Virus record (IMG/VR): IMGVR_UViG_3300032050_000019
Location: 62,001-126,000 of that record
Reading direction: 5' to 3' (one strand)
From: a virus
DNA length: 64,000 nucleotides
The notes under the pieces were generated by a model. The model saw nothing but the letters and a program-made list of their open reading frames with translations. It had not been told where the DNA came from and did no database searches. Both the position numbers and the translations under genes were made by a program. Shown here piece after piece: positions 35,201 through 46,009 of the stretch (the first letter of the stretch is position 1; the number at the start of each line of letters is the position of its first letter).

Positions 35201-36605
35201 TATACTTAGTGAATTTAGAAAAAGAAAAAGAGTCGCAAAATTATTTTGTGGGGGTATTGCCAATTATAGTTTTATAAATAATTGGTTATCTGGTTCTTTG
35301 TATTTCTTTGCATTTAAGGCGAAAAATAAGAGGAGAAATAACACAAAATATTGTACCGATGTTGTTAAATGGATTACAGACCAATCAAGATTTTATTATA
35401 GGTCATGTAGATATGAAGACGCAACAAATACATGGGGTTCCAATTGGTATGGAGGAGAGAAAAAAATAAATAGACCAACAACATTTGTTGATTTGGGTCC
35501 TCGAGATGAGTTCATTAAAGAAATATGTACTGACCCAAGTGTAGACCCTAATTGTTCTGTGTCTAGACAAATTGGACCAACATCGTTTAAAAGTTTTGGT
35601 GAAATACAAGGACTTAATATAAATTACAGACTTGATGTCACAAATGCGTCATATAATATAAATGATTTTTTTGATAATACCGGATTTTCAGGATACAGAA
35701 GAGTAATGAACGGTGATGTTTTACAATTAATATCAATTAATAATGAAGTAGGTATTGAAGAATTTGATTTACAAAACCCTAAATACCTCGGTTATTCGTA
35801 TCAATTATTAGACCCCGAATTTTATCCTGACGTATTTAGTACGGATGGTGACGGTACACCCGGAACATATATGAGTGGAGGTAAACCAAACGGACCATTA
35901 CCAGTAACATTTGATTTTACTGAAGATGGTGAGAGAATACGTGCTTGTTTGAATGAACCTACACATATTGACTATAGTGGAAATCATGTACAAGGTAGAT
36001 TAACTGAATCTTCGCAACCTGTTCCTTTTTATTTATGGGAAAAAAATGCCAGTGGATTTGGAGATAACACACTAAATCAACATTGGGATTTTACACAAAT
36101 TCAAGTTCAACCTTTACAAGGAATGACTTACGCGTACAGTTTAACAGGTTCACCAAATGATTCTTCAGACCAATATTTGTTATTACCGATGACATATACG
36201 TTCCCTGGTGAAACATTTACAGGAAATACCGGTAATGCAACAAATGAATTACCTTATGATGTTGTGGTGGTTTCTCCTGACCCTGATAATCATACCATAT
36301 ACGATAGTGAATATCCAGGATTCACTTATTTATATGTGACTAGTGGTTCTACCTCAGGCACAGAAATAACTGCATATTTGGGTACACTTTATACAAGATA
36401 CGGTACTGCAGGACAATGGCATTCAATTGCGTGGGATTATACTAACGATTTCTTAATTAGAAGAACTGAGAATTATTATAGTGGTAGTAAACAAATTTTA
36501 TCAACCCCATTCTTATTTTATTTTGGTTTAAGACCGGGCAATACTGGCTTGGATAAATTTATTGAAAGGTTTGGACCCACCGGAGTGTTCCCTACACAAG
36601 AATAA
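32286..36605 (+). CDS. Very large baseplate/virion structural protein (1439 aa)
   Basis: No full-length family is recognised. The N-terminal 230 residues read like a beta-sandwich inserted in a wedge protein: GVVVGRISANNGFGIPNARV and FIPLADEDADDP, then GYKYNLLPSRRQHGG and WGVPVGQQTLHVDVD. This is the pattern of carboxypeptidase regulatory-like (CarboxypepD_reg) domains. The central third is rich in Cys (CDECTDENDANN, CVNCSDPN, NCRPRKKMGRKCM). The C terminus is Thr/Gly/Tyr-rich. It follows gp6, the place of T4 gp7, but a tail-protein-I fold is seen in a later gene (41233), so this may be an extra wedge or outer-baseplate protein. The stop overlaps the next ATG by 1 nt. Confidence 0.65.
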   Translation: MIQKHRISTNIGKDQKVTVELKQDYDLLEILSLKFSQVDVYRSLCSDYGVVVGRISANNGFGIPNARVSIFIPLADEDADDPVISALYPYTATDDTNDGGYKYNLLPSRRQHGGHEPTGTFPDQLDILTREEVLEVYEKYYKYTVKTNESGDFMIWGVPVGQQTLHVDVDLSDIGCFSLRPDDFIAQGAGVDQFMTTYKFKSSPDLASLPQIITFEQTIEVVPFWGNVELCEIGLTRTDFDLADQGITIQPKAYLIGGTFSDTGKNSVNKNCRPRKKMGRKCMMTSEKGQIETIRFTSKKDSQSRPILEEVELDEDIDENGSFMMSVDMNMDYLVTNEFGENEYSNDPNKGIPTSAVQRFRFTIKNESLGRVRTTGSYLVPNIKEHVSTFTYPDESTKSYAWSTNYDDYPFYGQSDILNNVDGFWYPQDYFYRFTYNKVYTVSSFQNSYETDYNVKKEQFLGIKEIVPAEEEDCDSSVNTFPVNFAVKNYTFSLLIADILLYIEYFLNIVKLGFFNAAVKSIMGLACSIDESPTRKLSLLLKNWGLNIQERSQKTLHLISYPECDECTDENDANNLPPILTGSPVANPCYVGTFLINNTGRTQNGTLPMSNFIFSASTEGNCVNCSDPNLDIVLASQNNQYYTSGYTSLAHFYQNINNYIAITYNSNASIFSGNKFFNILSDRVQASPIYWKSYTYNFSAYGGISNLSLVYNGVPYNIPFPISATTFFQSLSGGTFGPSGATLTITNPNQFTIAPNCTKIFGNLTVVHTGGTSPNTVSPSITTSSIIIDYENITFYDEDNAFIDLNPPYPAVPTGRTVPIILANSGCTETDLSLAITAEIESGCNLYDSPYNENLINYYITSTGNLSTDIGGFGDRFSVSDDDGRSYVLPGSYTPGTQIYATVVSDIYNLNVCYSSKKGGPNFVYFDDMLVPLPRLWDGYLRGKITKSGVSEFSNGVFYIVPGSQTFWRLIDILSEFRKRKRVAKLFCGGIANYSFINNWLSGSLYFFAFKAKNKRRNNTKYCTDVVKWITDQSRFYYRSCRYEDATNTWGSNWYGGEKKINRPTTFVDLGPRDEFIKEICTDPSVDPNCSVSRQIGPTSFKSFGEIQGLNINYRLDVTNASYNINDFFDNTGFSGYRRVMNGDVLQLISINNEVGIEEFDLQNPKYLGYSYQLLDPEFYPDVFSTDGDGTPGTYMSGGKPNGPLPVTFDFTEDGERIRACLNEPTHIDYSGNHVQGRLTESSQPVPFYLWEKNASGFGDNTLNQHWDFTQIQVQPLQGMTYAYSLTGSPNDSSDQYLLLPMTYTFPGETFTGNTGNATNELPYDVVVVSPDPDNHTIYDSEYPGFTYLYVTSGSTSGTEITAYLGTLYTRYGTAGQWHSIAWDYTNDFLIRRTENYYSGSKQILSTPFLFYFGLRPGNTGLDKFIERFGPTGVFPTQE

Positions 36606-38368
36606 TGGAAAAGAAAAGAATTGTTTTACCAACAAAAAAATTTTTTAAGGCGAACGAACAAGACAATAGTCTAAGAATAAATTTATCTCAATCTGAAAAT
36701 TTATTAAGAGAAGGTGATAAAGATATTATTTTAGATATTGCAGAACAATTTAATACAGAAAGAAATGATAGTAAAAACTATAAGATATATGGTAAGATAA
36801 GAATGGTTTTTAGAAATATATTTTCCGGACAAACATCTTATGTTCCATTATCTAGAGATTTATATTTACTTGGCGATGGAACAGGTTCTAATGATGGGTT
36901 TTTACCATATAATGAATTTGCGTTTTTAAGAAATGATGTTGTTAGAGAAAAAAACTCACCAAATTCAGGAAGTACTTTAGGTACATTTTCTCAAAATATA
37001 ACAGTAGAAGGTTATACTGGACATACAACTGTAACACCAATTATGGCACCATATCATAATTGGAATTTATATCTATCTTATGTGTATACTGGTGACACTT
37101 CTTTCCCCATGAGATACACTTTGACAGGTAACACATATGCAGATTTTACTGCGGGAGATGGAATACCTTTTAGAGTATATACTAGTGGTAAATACTATAA
37201 GTTTATATCACCTGTTGAACACGGAATATCTGCGGGAGAATACCTGATTTTATCAGGAGGTTCGTTTAATAACTCAATACCATTAAGTGGAAGAACATAT
37301 TATGTGGATAGTGTTGGTGATGAAACATATAATTCGTCAAAATATGTTTTGAATATTTTACAAACACAAATTGAAACAGGGTATACGTTAAGTAACATTA
37401 TGGTTTGTAAAAGATGTATTGATAAAAATAACATCAATGGTACGACATCACAATATTATGTACACAAACATAAAACACTTACAACATATGATTCTTATTT
37501 ATTAGACAAGTTAGGTTTTGAATCATCAATATGGGAAGAAGAAAAGAAATTATTATTTGAAAATAGTTTGGGGACAAATGATTATTTGGTTGTTAGAAAT
37601 AGAATGGAGTCGTTGTATTATTCATTTAAGCAACCGTTTATATTAACTGGAATAACAAATAATTTAGGGTACACACCAACTGATGTGTATGTGTCAGTAA
37701 TCTTTAAGAACGGAAACGGGTATTTTAACTATCCACCTAAAGTAGGTTACAAATTTCATTTTCATGACACATGGATTGACCAACATTTTAGTGGTAACAC
37801 CAGCGAAGAAACATCATTAACATCAACAAGTTTTAGTTCTAACACACCTATTTATAGTGCGTTTACATTTAATTCAGGTAATTCGTTATCAGTTGGGTCA
37901 ACACTTACGGGTGCGTTTGTAGAATATAATGACAGAGATTTCAAAGAAAGAATAATAAGTGAAGCGTTTCATAAATTATCTACACCTAATTTAATTTTTG
38001 ACCATGATCAAGACGATCCAACAACATACTCTGGAGCGTCCGCAGATAATTTAGTCGGTCTTTTTTATCAACCACATAATAGAGTTAAACTAAGAGAGTT
38101 ATCACCATACGTTGAATCGTATAATACAAATGACATTTTTAATTTACCTGAGAATGTAAAATATGATAATAATGAAAAATTGTGGAAATGGAGAGACTTA
38201 TACGACCATGGTTATGTTGACCCTGATGGATACGGGACAGATTTTCCTTTCATGAATAATAATCATTATGTACATAATGATATAAATTTTTACCTAAGAA
38301 ACGAACAACAATATAGAAATAAGGCGGACGGTATAATAAAAATTAAAAATAGAAATATAGACTGTTAA
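36605..38368 (+). CDS. Virion structural protein, baseplate region (587 aa)
   Basis: No family is recognised. The N terminus is basic and begins MEKKRIVLPTKKFFKANEQD, followed by a helix and a beta-rich body with TGNTYADFT- and SGGSFNNSIP-type Thr/Gly/Asn turns. A pair of Cys in VCKRCIDKNN is the only metal-site-like motif. T4 gp8 (334 aa) sits at the same place after gp7, but no similarity is visible. It is linked by 1-nt and 0-nt junctions to its neighbours, which shows it is part of a tightly coupled baseplate operon (32286-45990). Confidence 0.65.
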   Translation: MEKKRIVLPTKKFFKANEQDNSLRINLSQSENLLREGDKDIILDIAEQFNTERNDSKNYKIYGKIRMVFRNIFSGQTSYVPLSRDLYLLGDGTGSNDGFLPYNEFAFLRNDVVREKNSPNSGSTLGTFSQNITVEGYTGHTTVTPIMAPYHNWNLYLSYVYTGDTSFPMRYTLTGNTYADFTAGDGIPFRVYTSGKYYKFISPVEHGISAGEYLILSGGSFNNSIPLSGRTYYVDSVGDETYNSSKYVLNILQTQIETGYTLSNIMVCKRCIDKNNINGTTSQYYVHKHKTLTTYDSYLLDKLGFESSIWEEEKKLLFENSLGTNDYLVVRNRMESLYYSFKQPFILTGITNNLGYTPTDVYVSVIFKNGNGYFNYPPKVGYKFHFHDTWIDQHFSGNTSEETSLTSTSFSSNTPIYSAFTFNSGNSLSVGSTLTGAFVEYNDRDFKERIISEAFHKLSTPNLIFDHDQDDPTTYSGASADNLVGLFYQPHNRVKLRELSPYVESYNTNDIFNLPENVKYDNNEKLWKWRDLYDHGYVDPDGYGTDFPFMNNNHYVHNDINFYLRNEQQYRNKADGIIKIKNRNIDC

Positions 38369-39166
38369 ATGGAAATTCTTAGAAAAACGGAAGACCAAAA
38401 TATTTTATTGAATACTGAAAACCAATTTAAAACTGATTTAGGTTGGCAAGAAAATTTTCAAGAATTAGAAAGAGAAACTTTATTAAGTATTATTAATCCG
38501 ATTGAAAATTATGAAACTATGCGGTATATACATAAACCATATACCTCATCAAACGGTGTCTCACAAACAGACATATGGTTTTATTTTTATTTTATTGATT
38601 CAACAGGAACAGGATACACAAACGGATTAGATTATGAACTAGTTGGAATAACAGCTAAAGAGAACGAATTAATGTTGAAACAGTCAACCGAAAGTTTTTT
38701 TAGATTAGAATTTTATAAAACACCAAATGGCGATATACCCGACAGAACAAATAGAAGACTAGTTTTTGCAAAAAATTTGGCGTTACCATTAGGTGAAAAA
38801 TATTTGTACACTACGTTGAATGGATTTATTCATTTACCTGTTTTTATGGGTTCAAACTATAAAAATAAAGAAAATATGTATTTGTTTTGGTTTAGTGACG
38901 ATTCAGCATTTAATGAAACAAATTTAACTGGTAACACATTTTATATGACCGCTAAATTTTATAATGCTAAAGACGGTACTATTTTAGATTTTACCACAAC
39001 GGGATTAACAATGAATCAACAAGTAATTGAGCCAAGAGACATGTATTATAAAATGCAAATAAATCGTTCAGATTATTCTTATGAAGTGTATAGATATACT
39101 AGTGGAACCACAGGAACAAGAATTGGTGAAGCTCATGACCCAATAATATTTTATGAGAAAATGTAA
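38369..39166 (+). CDS. Virion structural protein, baseplate region (265 aa)
   Basis: No family is recognised. It begins MEILRKTEDQNILLNTENQF and has a helical start (LERETLLSIINPIENYE). A beta body with DIWFYFYFIDSTGTGYTNG and RLVFAKNLALPLGEKYLYTT follows. Its ATG directly abuts the preceding stop, and only two bases separate its stop from the next ATG. Aromatic-rich strands and absence of signals fit an outer baseplate or fibre-connector protein; this role is inferred from position. Confidence 0.6.
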   Translation: MEILRKTEDQNILLNTENQFKTDLGWQENFQELERETLLSIINPIENYETMRYIHKPYTSSNGVSQTDIWFYFYFIDSTGTGYTNGLDYELVGITAKENELMLKQSTESFFRLEFYKTPNGDIPDRTNRRLVFAKNLALPLGEKYLYTTLNGFIHLPVFMGSNYKNKENMYLFWFSDDSAFNETNLTGNTFYMTAKFYNAKDGTILDFTTTGLTMNQQVIEPRDMYYKMQINRSDYSYEVYRYTSGTTGTRIGEAHDPIIFYEKM

Positions 39167-39168
39167 AA

Positions 39169-40287
39169 ATGGAAAAAAATACGTATAAAATATTAATAAA
39201 TCAAATACCAAAAGTTAAGCTACATTCATTAACAGGACAATATTGGTTTGATAGTTTTGGTAATTTATTTCCGTGGTCAGGAGGTACAAACTTATCACCT
39301 GAAACCGGTACAACATATTTTAATGTAAGTGGAGGTACAGTCACTAGTGGTTATTATAGATGGAATGGAACTACTTGGGTAACATATACTGGTAACACTG
39401 GTTATGATTATTATGTACCTATTTTTTTAGAAAGTAGTGTTGATGAAATGGGTGTAATGGTTGGGTTTGATGGTAATATTACTCAAATGAATCAATTATG
39501 TAATTTTTCTTACACTCAAACAGGTTCAACTATACAAGTATATAATACCTCAGACCCTTTAGTTTTAAGAACATTAAAAGAACAAACATATACAATTAAT
39601 TGGGGTGATGGAAGTGTATCCGGAATTACAATAACAGACGGAACACCATCAGCGTCATTACCATCATTAACACATACATATTCAACATCGTCAGGATATA
39701 CTATATCAATAACTTTAGATTCACCTTGGTCTAAACAGAAATTAAGTAAATTAGTAACAATACCTAAAAATATTTCAGTTGCAAATCCTTTAGGTACTTT
39801 CAGTGGATTTACCATACCATTTACAATTAATACGGGACAAACAATTGATTATTTAAATGATTATGATTATGTTCAAGGATATACTGGATATACCACAATA
39901 TCGTTTGCTGCAATTGGTAAAAGTAGAATTTCTGAATTGAAATTATATGGGTCAAACACATATAGTGGAGTAACAACAGGTACGAATAATGGTATAGGAT
40001 ATAGTGCGTATACAATTGATGGTTTATATTATACCGATTATAGTGATGGGTATACTATGATAACCGGGTCAACATCAGGGTATACAAAAGAAGAAATATT
40101 CAATAATTTGATAACAAGAAATGAACATTTCCTTGGTTTTATAGATGAACCAACAGTCTATTCTGACATTTTTATTGAAAGAGGTAAACAATCACCTTTG
40201 GAAAATAATTTAAGATTATGTGAAATTGATAATGTTGGAGAACTTGACTTGTATGGAAATGGATTTTTTAATGTAAAAAAACAATAA
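39169..40287 (+). CDS. Virion protein with PKD-like domain (372 aa)
   Basis: The middle (about residues 140-180) reads YTINWGDGSVSGITITDG, then LTHTYSTSSGYTISITLD. This WGDG...HTY pattern is typical of PKD/immunoglobulin-like beta domains that occur on phage and bacterial surface proteins. The N terminus has a short carbohydrate-contact-like FDSFGNLFPWSGG segment. Pieces TGYT, SGYT and GNTG repeat often. It lies within the coupled baseplate operon, so it is probably an outer baseplate component that touches the host surface. Confidence 0.65.
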   Translation: MEKNTYKILINQIPKVKLHSLTGQYWFDSFGNLFPWSGGTNLSPETGTTYFNVSGGTVTSGYYRWNGTTWVTYTGNTGYDYYVPIFLESSVDEMGVMVGFDGNITQMNQLCNFSYTQTGSTIQVYNTSDPLVLRTLKEQTYTINWGDGSVSGITITDGTPSASLPSLTHTYSTSSGYTISITLDSPWSKQKLSKLVTIPKNISVANPLGTFSGFTIPFTINTGQTIDYLNDYDYVQGYTGYTTISFAAIGKSRISELKLYGSNTYSGVTTGTNNGIGYSAYTIDGLYYTDYSDGYTMITGSTSGYTKEEIFNNLITRNEHFLGFIDEPTVYSDIFIERGKQSPLENNLRLCEIDNVGELDLYGNGFFNVKKQ

Positions 40288-40293
40288 AAATCA

Positions 40294-40301
40294 TATTTAT
40301 T
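40294..40301 (+). promoter_or_regulatory. TATTTATT box upstream of the 306-aa structural gene
   Basis: TATTTATT ends 11 nt before the ATG at 40313, in a 25-bp gap of an otherwise tightly packed operon. Confidence 0.4.
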
Positions 40302-40312
40302 AATAAAAGTTT

Positions 40313-41233
40313 ATGGCAGTAGGATCATATGGTATAGTAAGACCTTCAGATGTTTCACCAGCGGATGTTGAAATAATATTTCATTATGTTTCTGAAAGGA
40401 CATCTACTTCACCGGTAACAATGAAAAAATTAAATTCAGAGGATATATTGACCCCTGTTTTTCATAATGCAAATACAACAAATGACACAAATGCACCTAA
40501 TGTTGAAATTTTGGGTGGTTTATATAATTTAAAATTAAGTGCAGATGACTTTTCAGATTTAGGTATATATACACTACATATTAGACCAAAACAAATCAGA
40601 ACTACGATTTCTGATTGCGGTATTTTGGCGTCATTACCATCGGTAAGAGGACTAATTATTGACTTAAGTAACATACCATCTGAAGATAGGAATAAATTTA
40701 CACCTCAAGGATTAGTTGGATATAGAGTTGAATATATAAACACGGTAGATAATAAGAAAATACCTAACTTTTATAGAATAGTTACATCATCTTTTTATTG
40801 TACACCTATTGTATCAAATCTAACAAGTACGACACAAAAATCTATAAGGTATCAATATACCGAACAAGCGACAAATTTGATGTTTTTAACTGTAACACCA
40901 TCATCCGCTCCGTCAAATAAACCTAATACAGTACCATTTATTGGTTCACCATCACAAAAAATTATACTTACAAATACTTTTGTGAACCCAACAACTATTG
41001 AGATAGAAATGGTTGAACATGATGCGTCTACATTGGCGAATGCGTTGTATGGTAATCAAACTAAGGCGGTATCTTCCGGTATTTATACGATTTATGATAA
41101 TAACAACAATATCTATAAGCAATACAACCTATATGAAGTTAAGGATGAATTTAACGAAACGTTGTACGAAGTTCGTGAACAGAGAACAGATATTGACGAA
41201 ACACTAAACTTTGACACTATTACAACAATATAA
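40313..41233 (+). CDS. Baseplate structural protein (306 aa)
   Basis: No family is recognised. The start [20 protein letters not shown] leads into [16 protein letters not shown], and a beta body follows with [26 protein letters not shown]. The C terminus is coil-rich ([31 protein letters not shown]) and may be an attachment helix or trimer stalk. The stop overlaps the next gene's ATG by 1 nt (TAATG). Its partner is a tail-protein-I-like giant, so this may be a wedge or fibre-base protein. Confidence 0.65.
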   Translation: MAVGSYGIVRPSDVSPADVEIIFHYVSERTSTSPVTMKKLNSEDILTPVFHNANTTNDTNAPNVEILGGLYNLKLSADDFSDLGIYTLHIRPKQIRTTISDCGILASLPSVRGLIIDLSNIPSEDRNKFTPQGLVGYRVEYINTVDNKKIPNFYRIVTSSFYCTPIVSNLTSTTQKSIRYQYTEQATNLMFLTVTPSSAPSNKPNTVPFIGSPSQKIILTNTFVNPTTIEIEMVEHDASTLANALYGNQTKAVSSGIYTIYDNNNNIYKQYNLYEVKDEFNETLYEVREQRTDIDETLNFDTITTI

Positions 41234-44200
41234 TGGCCAAATATATAGTACCAAGTAAAGCCGCAAGTGGGGCACAAACATTCAGTGATAGTTTAGTTGG
41301 TAATCAAATTACCGATGGTACTAGTCAATTAACTAATACTAATTTTATTTTAGATAAAGTTATCCCTGAAAAAGACAGTAAAAAATTTAGAACAGGTACA
41401 TTCTCAGATTTTTTAACTCTTGATGATTTAAAGGAGGAAACCAAATCAGTAACAACTCAGTCTAAAAAACAAAAAGAAGAAGAAGTAAAATTTAAAGGTA
41501 GTAAGAATGATGCGGGTAAATCTTTATTTGGTTCCTTAAAAGAAAGATTATTAGTTTCATTATCAAGAATAATAAAAAAATATCCGGCAGCGGTTTTAGT
41601 TGATAAAAATAAACCATCTAGTGCGAGTCCTTATAGTGCGGAAAATATTGTTTATGACAATAATTTAAAAACCACTGAATTCTTTATACAAACATCGTTG
41701 TTTTTTAATCCAATTGATGTTGTTTTTTCTACACCAAAAAGTAACATTATACCAGACTCAGATAATGAAATAAGAAATTTTTATTCTTCATATAAAAATT
41801 ATGTGATTGATATAAATGGTGTAACATATGGTATTATAAATTACGTAGAACCAAATGCGGTAAATAAAATAAAAATCAAGGTAAATGGTCAACCTTTCCC
41901 TAATCTTACAGCATATACGGGAAATTATTTGATTAGACCAACTGATTCAATAACGGAAGAATTTTTTAATGGTTTAGATGATTTAGAAGAAATATTATTA
42001 AATAGAGAAACCACACCAAAATATAACGCTCCGTTTTTAATACCTAAAGACAATTCCGATAATTCAAAAACCATTTTAGCAACAGTAGAATATAATTGGC
42101 CAATATCGAGAGATGGATGGAATATTGAAATACTTGGTGTTAATTATGAAAAATATGTCACAGATTTAATTGATGTTGCAGACCAAATAGACGATTATAA
42201 ATCTAACTTATTTGTTAGATTTATGTCATCACCTCAACTTTATGAGTTTGATACAGAAGAAAAGAAGGCGGAATCTGTTTTTCAGTTGTATGGACAAAGT
42301 TTTGATACAGTAAAAAAATATATTGACAATATCGCGTACATGCGTAATGTGTCTTATGATGGTATTAATAATTTACCAGACGTACTTTTAAAAAATTTAG
42401 CAAATACGTTAGGTCTATCAACAATTAAATTATTTGATGAACAAAGCTTAGACCAAATTTTATATACAAGAATTGATTCACAGTACACCGGAGTTAATTT
42501 AGGGTATAATCAAATTGAAGCAGAATATGAATTTTACAGAAGAATACTCATTAATCTTGCTTACTTATATAAATCAAAAGGAACAAGATCATGTATTGAA
42601 TTTTTCTTAAAATTTATCGGTGCACCTGAACCAATGATTCAATTTGATGAATATGTTTATAATGTAACATCATTTCCAAAATCGTTTGATATTGACCAAG
42701 ACATTTATGATGTAACATTAGGTGTCAAAAATTTAACGACTGCAACATTTATTCCAAGTGCGTACACATATACTAATACAGTAATTACTTCTTCAACAAC
42801 ATATACTAGAGATGAGTATCCTGTTGAAGAAGGTACAGGTTATCCAAGAAAAGCGTTTAGTGAAGCAAACGACATCTTTTTTGAAAAAGGTGCAGGTTGG
42901 TATGATATAACAATTGACCATAGATCGAGAGATATACTTGATGTTGATAATTCAATTACAACTGGTAGAACAAAAACATTAAAGACAAAAATGAAACCAT
43001 ATACATATGGTGAAGAATACTTTGATGTTTTTAGAACATTACCTGGATTAGATACTGGTTATGAATTAGAAGCGGATATAGATAATAGAAAGAGTGAAAT
43101 TTTTGGTGAAAGTTCATATTTTGTTTTAAATAGAAAAAACATACAACTGTATCTTTCAGCATCAAGAACTGTTGATTATGACATCTATAGAAAATCTAGA
43201 AACTTAGAATTAACATTCGGTACCACAACATTATATCCACAAACAGGAGTAACTTTTGCTGAGTATCTAAATGAAGTTTTAAGTAGACTTATAAAGAACT
43301 CACATAAAATAAGATATAAAAAGAATTATATAATATTGGAAGATGTCTTTAGAGATTATCTTTCAAGAACAACATATACCCCATTTAATTTTATTGACGT
43401 AGAAGAATATATAAATCGAATGAGTCCATACTGGACACAAATGATTGACCAGTTTATTCCTGCTACAACACAATGGTTAGGTGGAAATGTGATTGATAAT
43501 GGTGTATTAGGTAGACCAAAATATCCATATAGATTTGGTTGTCAACCTAAAAAGTTTATTGAAGAATTATTTCCTGATTTTGAAACAGCGATTGAAGAAG
43601 ATTTAGAAACATTATTAGGTTCAGAAGAAAATTTTAGAGGTTTAATTAAGTTGACCGGAGTAACTTATTATCCTGTAATCATTATTGATGATGTTGTTTA
43701 TTCAGGAACAAATTATTCTGTTATAATAAGTGGGACATCAAACACAACAAATAGTGCTCAATTATTTGACCCATTCCCTATGACAGGATGTACCAGTTTA
43801 ACAAATAATGATCCAGTAAATTTGGCGTTAATTTGTGATTACAAACAATATATTAATCCTGACGTAACGAAAATCAAACAATTATGGATAACCGCATTAT
43901 CAAATTTAATTGATGATTATATCAATACTTCAGAAACTATGGATGAACCCGGTTGTATTGATAGTTATGCTCCATATACCGCAGAAACGGGAAATAGTTC
44001 ATGTCCACAAGTACCTAAACCACTTTTAACTTATAATATTTTTGTAGATACAGACGGTATTGATAAAATAGAAATAACATCTATAAAATATGGTACAAAT
44101 GATTGTTCAGTAAACGATTATTTAGACTATATGTTTAATGCGGAATATTTGACTACACCATCAACTTGTGGGTTAAACGTAAATTTAATAAGTGGTTGTG

Positions 44201-45990
44201 ATGTTTATGAAGGAGGCACTGAAGATTGTTTATTAACCGGTAATTTAGTAATTGAATTAGAAAATGCGGTTGGATTACAAAATAGTCAAGATGGTTGGCC
44301 GGTACATATATACACAGATTGTTTAACCGGAACTAACTTAAACATAAATTTTGTTTCGGGATATAGTTTACAATACATAAGTGGATGTACTTTTCAAATA
44401 ACAGGCGTTACAGAAAATGACGATTTTACCATTAGTGTTTTAGACGGAGCGAATTGTGAATCTAGAGTTCGTTTTAAAGGTTGGCAATTAAAGGCGGAAC
44501 ACGACCCATATGTTCCGGCTAGAAGCCATTATCAAGAATTTTATATTTCTTCTTATGATAACAATGAAGGATATGATATTGATTTACAGACTGGCGTGAC
44601 ATGGTGTGACGATTATACTGGATATACATTAGTATCAAATACTGAAATATTAAGTTCGTACAATTACGGACTTAAAAACGATTCTAAAATAATAAGAATT
44701 GAACAAAGTAATATTGCTAATGTCTTATTGGAATTTGCTAATGGAACTTTCACTAATCAAACTTTAGAAGATTTTTTAATATCTGGTGAATTAGAAATTG
44801 TTAACGTACAAGATATTAATATTACTAATTGGTTAATAATGGCGGAATATAAACCGTGTACAAGTTTATCTAATCATTCATTTGTTGTTGCACCTGAAAG
44901 TGGATATTCATTTAGTTACGATTATTCAGTTGGTTATGTGAATCACATCGATTGTTTAAGTTCAATTAAAAAATCATTAATTACCGGTTTAACTGTAAAC
45001 AACACATATACAGTGTTTGAAGTTTTACCAACTAGTAAATTTAGAGTTTATACAAATAAAATTATTAGCAATGGTAGTGTAATTAATACAAACTATTTCT
45101 TTGATGAAAGATTTCCTGAAGATTTACAAGTTAGACAAGACGAACCAATTGAACCTTGTTGTGATTATCCTGAGGATTATTACAAATATTACAGAGGCGA
45201 TTTCTTAATTGATAGAAATGGTTACCCAATAGAAGTTATTGCGGTTGATTTAAATTATTGTGACTTTAGTTTTTATTATAATTTTAATGTGACAGGACAG
45301 TCAATCGGTGATTTAGTTGTGTTTAATGGTAATGATGACCACCAACCAATTGTACAACATAATTATCAATTACATAACACATCGTTGTCATTCAGTGCTG
45401 AACAATTCTATACTGACAGTGAAAATTGTTCAACAGTTCCTGCAGTTGGTTCGTTGGCAAGACCTATTTATACCGGTACTTGTACAGGAACACCTGTTGT
45501 TACATGTGTTGTTCCAACACCAACTCCAACCCCAACACCAACTCCGACTCCAACTGCAACACCAACACCAACTAATACACCGACTAGTACACCTACACCA
45601 ACACCAACAAATACACCAACACCAACACCGACACCAACTATAACACCAACACCAACAATACCACCTAAAGCAACAACAACACCGACGCCAACACCTACAC
45701 CTACTGCGACGCCAACGCCAACACCAACAGCGACTTCTATTTCACCAACATATATTTATTTGGCAGAAATGAGGTCTTGTGATGATTGTGGAAGTAATGT
45801 GGGTCAAATAGTTGTTGGTTCGTATACAACACTAACAATAAACAGTTATGCGATTCAAATCGGTAGTCCCGCACCACAAACCACAGTATATAAAATTTTA
45901 GCTGGTAGTAGTGGTTTTGCTGCTATAACTGTTGTACCAACAGGTTCAAATAATTGTACAGTTGCTTGTAACTATGAAGTAATAACTTAA
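41233..45990 (+). CDS. Giant baseplate protein with tail-protein-I-like core and Pro-Thr linker (1585 aa)
   Basis: Residues about 330-480 hold a segment like P2 protein I/T4 gp7: [20 protein letters not shown], then [18 protein letters not shown] and [16 protein letters not shown]. This 'YRRIL.NLA.LYKSKGT...IEFFL..IG' string is the hallmark of wedge proteins that pair with J/gp6. A Cys-rich beta region covers about 870-1420 (YTGYT-type turns). Then comes a Pro-Thr-Asn linker (residues 1428-1501) and an 84-aa end domain with Cys pairs ([18 protein letters not shown]). The linker makes the end domain look like a projecting adhesin, so wedge and fibre seem to be fused. T4 gp7 is 1032 aa. Confidence 0.75.
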   Translation: MAKYIVPSKAASGAQTFSDSLVGNQITDGTSQLTNTNFILDKVIPEKDSKKFRTGTFSDFLTLDDLKEETKSVTTQSKKQKEEEVKFKGSKNDAGKSLFGSLKERLLVSLSRIIKKYPAAVLVDKNKPSSASPYSAENIVYDNNLKTTEFFIQTSLFFNPIDVVFSTPKSNIIPDSDNEIRNFYSSYKNYVIDINGVTYGIINYVEPNAVNKIKIKVNGQPFPNLTAYTGNYLIRPTDSITEEFFNGLDDLEEILLNRETTPKYNAPFLIPKDNSDNSKTILATVEYNWPISRDGWNIEILGVNYEKYVTDLIDVADQIDDYKSNLFVRFMSSPQLYEFDTEEKKAESVFQLYGQSFDTVKKYIDNIAYMRNVSYDGINNLPDVLLKNLANTLGLSTIKLFDEQSLDQILYTRIDSQYTGVNLGYNQIEAEYEFYRRILINLAYLYKSKGTRSCIEFFLKFIGAPEPMIQFDEYVYNVTSFPKSFDIDQDIYDVTLGVKNLTTATFIPSAYTYTNTVITSSTTYTRDEYPVEEGTGYPRKAFSEANDIFFEKGAGWYDITIDHRSRDILDVDNSITTGRTKTLKTKMKPYTYGEEYFDVFRTLPGLDTGYELEADIDNRKSEIFGESSYFVLNRKNIQLYLSASRTVDYDIYRKSRNLELTFGTTTLYPQTGVTFAEYLNEVLSRLIKNSHKIRYKKNYIILEDVFRDYLSRTTYTPFNFIDVEEYINRMSPYWTQMIDQFIPATTQWLGGNVIDNGVLGRPKYPYRFGCQPKKFIEELFPDFETAIEEDLETLLGSEENFRGLIKLTGVTYYPVIIIDDVVYSGTNYSVIISGTSNTTNSAQLFDPFPMTGCTSLTNNDPVNLALICDYKQYINPDVTKIKQLWITALSNLIDDYINTSETMDEPGCIDSYAPYTAETGNSSCPQVPKPLLTYNIFVDTDGIDKIEITSIKYGTNDCSVNDYLDYMFNAEYLTTPSTCGLNVNLISGCDVYEGGTEDCLLTGNLVIELENAVGLQNSQDGWPVHIYTDCLTGTNLNINFVSGYSLQYISGCTFQITGVTENDDFTISVLDGANCESRVRFKGWQLKAEHDPYVPARSHYQEFYISSYDNNEGYDIDLQTGVTWCDDYTGYTLVSNTEILSSYNYGLKNDSKIIRIEQSNIANVLLEFANGTFTNQTLEDFLISGELEIVNVQDINITNWLIMAEYKPCTSLSNHSFVVAPESGYSFSYDYSVGYVNHIDCLSSIKKSLITGLTVNNTYTVFEVLPTSKFRVYTNKIISNGSVINTNYFFDERFPEDLQVRQDEPIEPCCDYPEDYYKYYRGDFLIDRNGYPIEVIAVDLNYCDFSFYYNFNVTGQSIGDLVVFNGNDDHQPIVQHNYQLHNTSLSFSAEQFYTDSENCSTVPAVGSLARPIYTGTCTGTPVVTCVVPTPTPTPTPTPTPTATPTPTNTPTSTPTPTPTNTPTPTPTPTITPTPTIPPKATTTPTPTPTPTATPTPTPTATSISPTYIYLAEMRSCDDCGSNVGQIVVGSYTTLTINSYAIQIGSPAPQTTVYKILAGSSGFAAITVVPTGSNNCTVACNYEVIT
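45514..45735 (+). repeat. Pro-Thr linker DNA repeat, first copy
   Basis: About 220 bp of near-identical ACACCAACA-type triplet repeats encode PTPTPT with NTPTSTP and TATPT variants. The same repeat type recurs at 52686-52868 in another tail gene. Such tracts can shorten or lengthen by slippage or recombination. Confidence 0.9.
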
Positions 45991-46009
45991 AAAAATATAA
46001 ATTCTAATA

